DNA of 64,000 nt from Ascarosepion bandense. Lineage: Eukaryota > Mollusca > Cephalopoda > Sepiida > Sepiidae. Both the position numbers and the translations under genes were made by a program. The notes under the pieces were generated by a model. The model saw only the letters and a list, made by a program, of their open reading frames with translations, was not told the DNA's origin and searched no databases. Location: contig JBBBDQ010001294.1 of NCBI GenBank assembly GCA_037127315.1, positions 574,001 to 638,000 on the forward strand, read 5' to 3'. Positions 55,742 to 64,000 of this stretch are shown here, piece by piece; position 1 is the first letter of the stretch, and every line of letters starts with the position of its first letter.

Positions 55742-56616
55742 CCATGGTTCCCAACCCCGGGGTAAATTACCCCAGTGGGGTAATGAGCCCATATTTTGTA
55801 AGTAATGGATGGTTGGTTTGGGAACTTCAGGACAATATTGCTTCATTTTATGGGAAATTGGAACTATGGATGAGACATATTGGAAAGGGAATTTTTGCAC
55901 AATTTTCTGCATTGGATGGCTTCCTTGAAAAAGTTAATTCTGAAGACATCCTCAGCCACATGAAGACAGACATCAGTGATCACTTAAATGACCTCTTGGA
56001 AAACTTACGTAAGTACTTTCCAAACTTGAATAATTCCAACAATGAATGAGTAAGAAATTCATATCTTGTGAGTGAAGATATCCCTGATGAGGACTATCCA
56101 GCAAAAGAAGAATTTCTAAAACTCAGGATGTATAATGCATGGAAGCTTTTGTTTGAGACCAAGTCTAGTCTAGACACCTTTGGATTTCTCCTCTGCAGGA
56201 GAGATGAACACTAGCCTCTAGAGCAGTACAAATTCTCATAGGATTTTCAACCACTTATTTATGTGAACAAGCTTTTTCTACTGTCCTTGGAATGAAGACC
56301 AAGAAATGTAGCAGACTCAAAGTGGCAAACAGCGCCTGAATAGCCCTTTTAGTCACAAAGCCAAGAATAAACTGGCACAGGCAATTCAAGCTCAACACTC
56401 CCATTAAGAATCACAGCTAGGTTATGGCTAATATACCTCTGATCATTATAGATTGGTACTATTGTATTGAATAATTTCCAATAACTTTGCCTGTTTTTGA
56501 TGTATGAAAATATAATTACTTCTTTTCCTATATTATGAGTATTTGTTCAATAGGGCAATGGATAATAGTGAAATTGTATTTTGGGGTAATTGCAGCAAAA
56601 AGGTTGGGAACCTATG
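55742..56616 (+). pseudogene. hAT-type transposon relic with 8-bp target duplication
   Basis: 875 bp. Inverted ends GGTTCCCAACC (55746) and GGTTGGGAACC (56602). Flanked by CCCCAAGC and CCCTAAGC (7 of 8 identical), the hAT hallmark. The coding remnant gives 'KVNSEDILSHMKTDISDHLN', 'DLLENLRKYFPNLN', 'VSEDIPDEDYPAKEEFLKL' and a broken dimerisation end ('YVNKLFLLSL'). These resemble the C-terminal half of domesticated and mobile ZBED/hAT transposases. In-frame stops and a missing N-terminal half make it non-functional. Confidence 0.85.
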
Positions 56617-56936
56617 CCCTAAGCAAAGCAATAAAGCCACTAAGATGCATGCAATTAGTGTGTGTGAAAGAATTAGGAAAAAGAAAAATATCATTAAGGA
56701 CAAAACAATAAAAGAATCAAGTTAACAAAAGATAATGATTGACATTGCATGTAAATTTTTGAAGATTAATGCTGACTGGAAAACAAGAGGCCCAAAGAAA
56801 GTTTTACAAGCAAAAAGTATAGGGGAAGAAACTGCTAGCATAGAACTTTCAATTACATCTAGCAATTTCAACAGTAAAATGATAAAATCTTGCTGTCAAT
56901 CTAACTGCACATAAATCCTTAAAAAGTTTAGGTACT

Positions 56937-57485
56937 GATCTGGCGACTCGACTGCAGCCACTTTCCCAATCGTCGAAATGTGGCCTCCCTCTGTCTCTTC
57001 TATAAATACTTTCATGGCTTCTGCTCGGATGAGCTTAAGTCACTGATGCCTCCTCAACAGGTGTTTACCCGTGCAACTAGACTGGCAACTGGGTCCCACC
57101 CGTTCACAGTCAGGTTAGCCAAATGCAGACGACAATTCTACTCCTGCAGCTTCCTCTCTCGCACTTCCCACCTGTGGAACTCTCTCCCGTATTCTTGCTT
57201 TCCTGACGGCTACAACCTCCAGAAATTTAAATGCAAAGTTAATACTCATCTACTAACCACTGGCCTCTAGCTCTCTCCTCTCCCCTGTATAACCTTCCCT
57301 TTCTCTCCACCTATGTATCTGTCATCGCACCTGCTTTCTCAGCTTTCTATTGTTCCTTTCTAACTAGCTTGTACTCCTCACTCTTTTCCAATTAATCTTT
57401 TTACATTTATGTAACCCCTTGCACATCAGTGGCGTTTCTGCCTTGCTCGGGGTGAAATGATTAAAAAAAATAAAAATAAAAATAA
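56937..57485 (+). mobile_element. LINE-A, 5'-truncated, readable RT tail
   Basis: A 110-codon open frame to 57270 reads 'ASLCLFYKYFHGFCSDEL', 'TRATRLATGSHPFTVRLAKC', 'LWNSLPYSCFPDGYNLQKF' and 'NTHLLTTGL', then a 190-bp 3' UTR and A-rich tail. The RT tail is probably part of the thumb/C-terminal region and has no activity alone. Flanking AGGTAC repeats may be a short target duplication or LINE microhomology. Confidence 0.9.
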
Positions 57486-57830
57486 AGGTACCAAGGAAGA
57501 AAGTTCATCAAACAATTATAATGAAAGTATTTATAGAAAAGGCATTAGGAAGCTACATTATGGTGATGAAAAAGTGACTGAAGCCAAGATGTCAGGTCAG
57601 GACCAATACTATTGCAAATTCTTCATTGAATTTTATCAAGAATCTAATTAAATAGAAGCACCAGATCAGATCTGGCAGTAATATCAAATGCATGGATGAA
57701 TAGTACACTTATAAATGTATCATACATTACCAATCTTTGTATTAATAAATAAGTCAAAAAATCAAAAATAGGACCCATCATCAAAGAAAGAGAACAATAA
57801 AAGAACTGTAATTAAAAATTATGAAAACAA

Positions 57831-58199
57831 ATAATAAATGTGTTTTCTGGCTTTGGTGGGAATGCAGTACAATCAATATATTTTATGAGTTTACCAAAAA
57901 TGCTAGAAAACAGGCAACCAACATAACTTGAACTTCAAAACCATGAAAAAGTTGTTTTTAGCACTCTGCATCCATTATAAATATTCTTCCCCTTTTAGTG
58001 TATATGGAATCCCCTCAAAATATAGTGTTTTATATATTAGTCTTATATATTTGAAATTGCAATAGCCTGGCTTTCAATTTCAGTCAAGATTGTTTTAGGT
58101 GTTGCCATAGAAGGATATGACTACACAATCAAGAAATTAAAATTCAACTTGCATTGGCTGGACTAACATTTTGCCTTTATTTCTGAAATGTGGCAGCAA
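57831..58199. other. Unassigned sequence
   Basis: 58080-58170 recurs at 58497-58590 ('AAGATTGTTTTAGGTGTTGC'), flanking the R85 array. Confidence 0.5.
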
Positions 58200-58495
58200 A
58201 AGTAATAATGCAGTAAATTATGAATAATAACAAAGAATATAGTAAACAATATAGCAAAGTAAAATTAAATAATATGGCAGCAAAGGAAATAATTCAGCAA
58301 ATGATATATCATAATAAAAAATATAGTAAATAATATAGCAAAGTAAAATGCAGTAATGTTGCAGCAAAGGAAAAATGCAACAAATAATTTATAATAATAA
58401 AGAATATCGTAAACAATATAGCAAAGTGAAATTAAATTATGTGGCAAAGGTAATAATGTAGTAAATAAAGTTAGTAACAAAAAGGATAATATAAA
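58200..58495 (-). repeat. Minisatellite R85, locus 3, inverted
   Basis: About 3.5 units of the 85-bp repeat in reverse orientation relative to loci 1 and 2. Confidence 0.85.
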
Positions 58496-58619
58496 ATGTC
58501 ATCAAGATTGTTTTAGGTGTTGCCATAGAAGGATATGACTACACAATTAAGAAATTCAAATTCAACTGGCATTGGCTGGACTAACATTTTTTTCTATATT
58601 TCTGAAATATGGCACTGTA

Positions 58620-58975
58620 ATTATTTACACTATTTACATTGTTTGAACTGTTGTCCTCATTTTTGTTGCTATATTCACAACATTTCAGCCATTGTACATT
58701 CTGACCTTCTTAAGGTTATTGAAATTTCAAACTGAACCCTTTATTTTGTTCACCAGGGTAGAGTATTCTAGTTCCATGAGTCATGTGTCTTCCTGATGTC
58801 TCAATATCAGTTGTCTTCCTTTTAATTAACTTCCTAAGTTTTTTGTTCACCTCTGCTGTAGCCAGGAATTGAACTCACAACTCTTTCAGTCAAGTCACTG
58901 CATCTAACCCAAGCTTTTATCCACTGAACCATGTGTTCTTGAGCTGAAACGTCATGAATATGGCAACATATACAT
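58620..58975 (-). mobile_element. SINE-K copy
   Basis: Head on the minus strand: 'GTTCAGTGGATAAAAGCTTG' (box A) and 'GTTGTGAGTTCAATTCCTGG' (box B). Tail 58620-58730 with decayed hammerhead (UUAAGAAGG). A plus-strand fragment GAAACGUC lies at 58941. Confidence 0.75.
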
Positions 58976-59106
58976 TGGGTTGTATAACCTTAGTTGACAA
59001 CCACTCTACCACAGAAAAAATGCGAGAAAATCTTCTGCCTTTTCAGTCATAGATTAAAAGAAAAATGATCTCCCAAGTAGTATCCCGTATGGCACTTAAC
59101 TGACTT
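58976..59106 (+). mobile_element. SINE-T 3' half, diverged
   Basis: 'CATTGGGTTGTATAACC' to 'GGCACTTAACTGACTTACTGA'. Confidence 0.7.
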
Positions 59107-59129
59107 ACTGAATTATGTATATATATATA

Positions 59130-59469
59130 TATATGTACGAAACAAATCTGTCTGCGTTGGCTATTTACGCTCTCACACCCTGATTGAGCACTCTGGAAGA
59201 ATGGTAGACTTTGAAAAACAGTAGCTACTCTGGCATCTATGCATCGTTCATTCAGCAATGAATTAAAACCCTCTCAGCTATTGAGCGTGTATAATGATAA
59301 TATACAGGCTAAAACGTCTGCCTCCTCCTACCGAGCACCTGTAGCTCAGAGGTAGAATTGCCGACTGACGCCAATTCAGTCGGGTTTCAATCCTGGGTAA
59401 AAAGCAATTAGCTGTCTAACCATACTGATGAGCTGTGATACACTAAAACAGATCTGTCTGCGGATGACT
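59130..59469 (+). mobile_element. SINE-Ha monomer bounded by hammerhead sequence on both sides
   Basis: A hammerhead 3' half (GAAA at 59139-59142, helix III remnant, C at 59152, UGCG) leads directly into the SINE-Ha 5' segment (from 59158), then box A 'GTAGCTCAGAGGTAGAAT', box B 'GGGTTTCAATCCTGGG', and a hammerhead at 59420-59463 with C at 59458. The distance between the two cleavage positions is 306 nt. Confidence 0.8.
59420..59463 (+). ncRNA. Hammerhead ribozyme, SINE-Ha copy 4, partly decayed
   Basis: CUGAUGA intact (59425-59431). Stem II GCUGU with ACACU and AAAA in place of GAAA. Palindromic helix III ACAGAUCUGU, GUC and UGCGG intact. Confidence 0.7.
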
Positions 59470-59541
59470 ATATATATATATGTAAATCAGTCAGTCAATA
59501 TTGAGTTCTAGTATTAATAAAATAGTGCCTGATGTATAATA

Positions 59542-59846
59542 GTCAACCAGTTAAGTGCCATATGTGATACACTTGAGTGATCATGTCTTGAAAGATACAT
59601 GACTGACTGGGCAAAAGGTTTTCTCACAGTAGGATGCTATTACTTTCAGCAGTAGACTGGTTACCAACAAAAGCTATAGAACCCAATCTGTTTTGCTATT
59701 TACCCCATAGCTGAAGGAAAGAGGTGGATTTATACCTTTTCAAATGATTTGTGTGTAAGTGAATGCAACAAATTCAATTGGAATTCAAACTCAGTTCTCC
59801 GATTTCTCATTCTGAGCCTATATCCACTGCGCAACAATGCGCAAGA
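59542..59846 (-). mobile_element. SINE-T full-length copy, diverged
   Basis: Complete but with many substitutions relative to 50778-51090. Confidence 0.85.
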
Positions 59847-59934
59847 CATTAAATAATAACAGATCTAAATTAATAGTTTTATAGACAATGTAATCATTAG
59901 TTGAGTTTTCAATCAGTACTCATAAAATGGCATT

Positions 59935-60060
59935 TCTGATGTAGTTTCTTTAACTTTTAGAAGATATCCTTGCATCTTTGGAATTCAATGTCACATTTTA
60001 TATCTCCTCATTTTCAATTACTTAAATTTTTGTAATTGCTTGATTTCAATGATCAGATGG
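59935..60060 (-). mobile_element. LINE-C fragment
   Basis: Minus strand 'KQLQKFKYL' followed by 'ENEEI' matches 'KQVKKFNNLGSIPTENGK' of 3170-3300. Confidence 0.5.
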
Positions 60061-60999
60061 TTTAAAAGTAAAATAAAAAATCGGAATAAGTAATTTTAAT
60101 CAAATGTCATCTTACAATAAGACTTTCCAAGTCATATCTTTTGCTTTATCTAATGTTTCTTTTCTTGTTTTAGTTATCTACTCATTATCCATCATCTGTC
60201 CCATCCTTTGAAACATCTAAATTGTAATTAAATTGCTTGTTGAAATAAATGCTGCTCATATTACTCTCTGGCAAAAAAAAAAATATCAATCAAATATAAA
60301 TTAAAAAGTCATTGATAAGATTTTAGATTTTATATCCTCTTTTTGTTTTGTATCAAACCCAGTTAAAACATTTCCACATATAATACTTATTGTATCCCTT
60401 GACCAATGAATCCATTTCTGTCAAGAAAATCTACGGAAAAAAAAAACTAAAGTAGGACAGCTAAACAAAAATATAGAATATCTCAATTCAAATTATTTTG
60501 ACAGTCTACATATCTTCAGCTCTTTTCTTGTTTTCTTTCAGTGCCTCCTGATTTCTACATTTGTTTTATTGAGAATATCTGACACATTTCAATTCTTGTT
60601 GGCAGTTTAAGAGGATCAGTGAAAAAAGAGATGGTCAATGCCTGCATATGATTCAGAAAGAGAAAATATATCACTAAAAATAAAAAATAAAAGCCTAGAA
60701 AGAGAAAAATAATATAATTCTCCAGAAAAATGACACAGGCTTCACCCGCTCAAAGCCATTTTTCACCACTGATCCGAGAAAGCAATTGTATGAAGCTGAC
60801 AGTTTAAATATTTCTAAACAAGTTTGGAGCCATGCATGACATCCATATGTCAAAGAATCTGAAGTTACTTAGAGCAACAAAAGTAGGAAGTTGTGGTGAG
60901 CCATAAACGGCCACATACTGAAACACATAAAAAAAAAGCATGAACTTAGTAAATTACCAAAAATCAAAAGACGCCTTCCTAAAGAAACAGGAAAATTTT
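60061..60999. other. Unassigned sequence with one R112 monomer (60775-60870, minus)
   Basis: The monomer shows 'GCCATGCATGACATCCATATG'-type sequence in part and 'GACAGTTTAAATATTTCTAAA'. The rest is AT-rich without support for genes. Confidence 0.5.
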
Positions 61000-61385
61000 G
61001 TTGGAAACAAAGAAATTAGTGAGGAACTCCATAATATCAATCCTTCTCTTTGGCAGTGAATGCTGGACAATCTTCTCACAAATTGAGAGGAGGCTTGAGG
61101 CAGTAAAGATGCTGAGATTGTTCTACTTCTGTGTCCTTTCAGGAGGCAGACAATTATGGCCTTCTACATCTCTCTATTCCTTGTAGCTCTCAATAACCTT
61201 TCCTCTGTTATGCCTCCCAAACCTCTGCCATCCATTTGCTCAACCCCATCAAGTATACCATGCATTACTTTCACGTCTCTTTTTTTCTTTTATGTAACCT
61301 ATGAGTATCAGATTCTCCAAACCATCTTTCCTCATTACATGTCCCAGAAACTTCAGCTGTCTTTTCCATTTTCCATAACCCATAG
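61000..61385. mobile_element. Two LINE-C fragments joined in opposite orientation
   Basis: 61000-61132 reads 'LLFGSECWTIFSQIERRLEA' on the plus strand. 61133-61385 is the LINE-C 3' end on the minus strand ('GTCCTTTCAGGAGGCAGAC'). Confidence 0.7.
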
Positions 61386-61549
61386 AAGTTGATGTGCTCT
61401 TAAACAAAATTCAAACTTATAGTATTGACACATGAAATCATTTGTGTTGCAATGTAAAGTGTTTTTATTATAATCACCTGTAATAAAATATTTTATATAT
61501 ACATATATCATGCATTACATGTTAAAATTTCCTCCTCATTCAGCCATCT

Positions 61550-61680
61550 GCTGATAGGTTAGGGGTAGACTCTCTGATTGATATCAAATTGGTACAGTTT
61601 TGATCCCAGCTAGAGGCAAATGAATATCTAGCCACACTGATGACCTGTGATACAGCAAAATAGGCTTCTATGTAGATGAT

Positions 61681-61722
<42 letters not shown>
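61550..61722 (+). mobile_element. SINE-Hb copy, diverged, ending in (AC)n(AT)n
   Basis: Box B-like 'GTTTTGATCCCAGCT'. Tail CUGAUGA intact (61637-61643), stem II CCUGU/ACAGC, AAAA core. Confidence 0.7.
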
Positions 61723-61723
<1 letters not shown>

Positions 61724-61924
61724 TTAAATTGGTTATAAATTATAATTCATTTCAATGAGCTTAATTAGTTCATTTCATCAGATCACACAATATTCCTTCC
61801 ATTTGGTACTAAAAATTTTGCTGGAATAAGCATTTTCTTTAACTGAAGAGAAGCATAAAAAATAAAAATAAAAATAAGAAGGAAAAGAGAAAAAGGAAAA
61901 GAGAATCAGGACTGGACATCTATA

Positions 61925-61925
<1 letters not shown>

Positions 61926-61992
<67 letters not shown>
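61926..61992. repeat. (AT)n(AG)n microsatellite
   Basis: AT run followed by AG run. Confidence 0.95.
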
Positions 61993-61996
<4 letters not shown>

Positions 61997-62875
61997 AAAG
62001 CATGCCCACTTATTTTGCTTAAAATGTATGATTTTCAATCAGACGTTTTTCTTTGATTTGAGGAGATACAATGCAGTTGTACAGCATGTATCATCAGGTT
62101 GTGTTATATTTCTGATGGATGACAAATTTCCGTCAATAAAAAGCATACTGTCAAACAAAATGATTGCTCGGTAAGATTATCCAGATACTCAATGAATTTA
62201 TGATTGTTGGTTAATGTTACAAAAAAAGAAAAGAAAAATTCAGGATCCATTAGGATTTTCCCTTAGGTCTACTCAGCCTGGCTGGCTCATTTCCAGGGGA
62301 AAACATTCTGAGAAATGGGATGCCAACATTATCAACCACAGATGCCCATTGCTTAACTTTTGAGCCTCATGTTATTGATGTATAGAGCTTGGCATAATAA
62401 ACAGACTTCAACCCAGTAGAGATTTCAATACAAAGCTTTGGAAAACCTTCATGTGTAAAGGTCACATCTTTTATTTTGTTATTATTTTTCATATATTATG
62501 GCTGTTGTAGGGATTATTGTATATCCTTATTTTGTTATAGTCAAGATCATTGGATCATATGTATGTGCTGAGGATGGCATCAAGAATTCAGAACAGCTTT
62601 AGAGACCTGCATTTCTTTGTTTTTTGCTTTCATATAATAGCATTTTGATGTCTATTGTGGTGTAATGGATTGAGAAATTTTGTTGATTTTCCTTGTCTGT
62701 CCTGTGCATTATATGTGATACACATGACATAAGATTTCCATGTCTACAAATGCCTTGTACAGGTAAAGGGTTAACTAAACTTGTACAAATAAAAAAATGT
62801 TGTCAAATATATATACTCTCTCTTTACCTACCTACCTATGTGTCTGTGGGTTTAGAATTTACTATACTTATAGCA
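61993..62875. other. Unassigned sequence
   Basis: No supported feature. Confidence 0.4.
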
Positions 62876-62977
62876 TTGTCTATTGTGGTGTAATGGATAT
62901 GAGCTCCAAATAAGAAATCCGAGAGCCAATTTTAAATTTCAGTTGAATTCATTTCAGTCAATTACACAAAAATACCA

Positions 62978-63292
62978 ACAACCCACGTCTATTGAACAGG
63001 TTAAGAGGCTCATCCCTTGTTCCCTGTTTAGGATGTGGTTTCCGGCTTTCTCTTTACCAATCTTCTCACTTTTTTTTTTTTTCAATTGGAGTAGATAGAC
63101 TAAACTATCGCCTGGTTCACACTCCACCCACATCTATTGAACAGGTTAAGAGGCTCATCCCTTGTTCCCTGTTTAGGATGTGGTTTCCAGTTTTCTCTTT
63201 TCCAATCTTTTCACTATTATGTAGCCCCCTGCACATCAGTGGCGTTACCACCTTGCTCGGGGTGATACAATTAAAAAAAAAAAAAAAAAAAA
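62978..63292 (+). mobile_element. LINE-A-like 3' end with two monomers
   Basis: Two copies of the 150-bp monomer seen at 22016-22605, then the shared terminus and A-run (63271-63291). Confidence 0.88.
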
Positions 63293-63410
63293 TTAATCCA
63301 TCTCTTTTCCCTCCAGGTATGACTTGAATAGCTGGACAAATTGGATTTTATAGCCTTGGTTGGCAACCAGTCTACCACAGAAAGTAATTGTAACTTATTA
63401 CAAGAAAATA

Positions 63411-63645
63411 GTAATGTTTTTTTTTTGTTTTTTTTTAATCATTTCACCCCGAGCAAGGCGGAAACGCCACTGATGTGCAGGGGGTTACATAAATGTAAAA
63501 AGATTAATTAGAAAACAGTGAGGAGTACAAACAAGTTAGAAAGGAACAATAGAAAGCTGAGAAAGCAGGTGCGATGACAGATACATAGGTGGAGAGAAAG
63601 GGAAGGTTATACAGGGGAGGGGAGAGAGCTAGAGGCCAGTGGTTA
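63411..63645 (-). mobile_element. LINE-A, 3' UTR only
   Basis: T-runs at 63418-63438, then the 3' UTR as at 52412-52615. Stops before the coding region. Confidence 0.88.
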
Positions 63646-63708
63646 AAATCTTCTACCTAGTTAGTCATGTCTCATGTATCACATATTACAATTAAGTGAT
63701 TGACTCAT

Positions 63709-63830
63709 TTTCAAGTACATCCATCTGCTAGGATGCCTAACCAATCCCTGCAGCAGGTACCTGCTCAAGCACACTTGTGTTTGTTGAATATTCACAGAGC
63801 CCACCTGTGGGTTATGCTTAAACTCTTTTC
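63709..63830 (-). mobile_element. SINE-S 3' fragment
   Basis: Matches 41040-41130 ('CACTTGTGTTTGTTGAATAT' and 'CCCACCTGTGGGTTATG'). Confidence 0.65.
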
Positions 63831-63839
63831 TGTTGTGTT

Positions 63840-64000
63840 AATTTCTCTGTTTTTATCCTTTTTTTTCTTATTTTTTTATCCCATTTTCTAAGTATCCTTC
63901 ACTTTGTTTTCCTCCCTTACTCAGAAACTTTTTGCATCTTAGTTTTTTTATCGAAAGTCCTGGTGTGATTCTCAATACCTGTTGTTTTGAGGCAACCTCT
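63840..64000 (+). mobile_element. LINE-B 3' end, weak
   Basis: 'CTTACTCAGAAACTTTTTGC' resembles the LINE-B 3' UTR. Truncated by the window end. Confidence 0.35.

Larger units (their letters stand above)
55383..57830 (-). mobile_element. LINE-B complex hosting a hAT and a LINE-A
   Basis: One fragment at 55383-55650 and another from the T-run at 55709 through 55741, 56617-56936 and 57486-57830. The pieces rejoin when the hAT (55742-56616) and LINE-A (56937-57485) are removed. Confidence 0.65.
62876..63708 (+). mobile_element. SINE-T split into three by two LINE insertions
   Basis: Pieces at 62876-62977 (head), 63293-63410 (middle) and 63646-63708 (tail) line up in order with 50778-51090. Confidence 0.85.

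Noticed and set aside
55744..56049. Host gene of 101 codons
   Set aside because: It lies between hAT inverted ends with an 8-bp target duplication and matches transposase, so it is a transposon relic.

Overview
The window looks like non-coding, repeat-saturated animal nuclear DNA, most likely from a cephalopod mollusc (octopus or squid-like). That assignment is inference: it rests on several tRNA-derived SINE families, Penelope-like elements (PLEs), truncated LINEs, long AT/GT/ATCT microsatellites and spliced exons with large introns. No bacterial or viral gene organisation is present, and almost every ORF longer than 60 codons is part of a transposon, a tandem repeat or chance.

Host gene content is small. 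Two internal exons on the minus strand (53692-53836 and 30035-30416) have good splice signals, one open frame each, and matching phase (1/1). They probably belong to one unidentified protein gene running right to left with an intron of about 23 kb. Most of the window would then be intron or flank of that gene.

Layout. 0-5.5 kb: nested LINE fragments, a SINE, a 430-bp polypurine tract. 5.5-9.4 kb: a SINE and a nearly complete minus-strand PLE (RT plus GIY-YIG) with two in-frame stops and the start of a second unit downstream. 9.4-15.3 kb: a cluster of ribozyme-bearing SINEs and short repeats, a mariner relic and PLE fragments. 17.7-21.2 kb: a dead Ty3/Gypsy element with an internal duplication and a LINE inserted in pol. 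22-35 kb: LINE/SINE fragments, a perfect piggyBac-type MITE, exon B, a Helitron candidate. 36-39 kb: a GC-rich solo-LTR candidate and minisatellites. 39-46 kb: an inverted SINE pair, PLE relic and LINE reverse transcriptase fragments. 46-51 kb: a perfect palindrome, 84-bp minisatellites and SINEs. 52-64 kb: LINE fragments, exon A, a hAT relic, nested insertions and a SINE monomer bounded by ribozyme halves.

The main finding is a recurrent hammerhead ribozyme. The shared tail of two tRNA-headed SINE families folds, base by base, as a type I hammerhead (5-bp stem I, CUGAUGA, 5-bp stem II, GAAA, palindromic helix III, then a NUH cleavage site). Further hammerhead-like motifs lie in the PLE, in a PLE relic at 39.6 kb, in a short repeat family at 9.7-14.7 kb and, more weakly, in a third SINE family. 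One SINE copy (59.15-59.46 kb) is a 306-nt monomer flanked by hammerhead sequence on both sides, as expected for elements moving through self-cleaved or circular RNA. The model that fits is tRNA-promoter SINEs with self-cleaving tails, perhaps mobilised by PLE reverse transcriptase.

Family labels used below are local: LINE-A (poly-A tailed, young), LINE-B (older relatives), LINE-C (GAA-tailed), LINE-D; SINE-T (tail ACTGACTGACT), SINE-S (tRNA-Ser-like head), SINE-Ha and SINE-Hb (hammerhead tails), SINE-K (third hammerhead-like tail).
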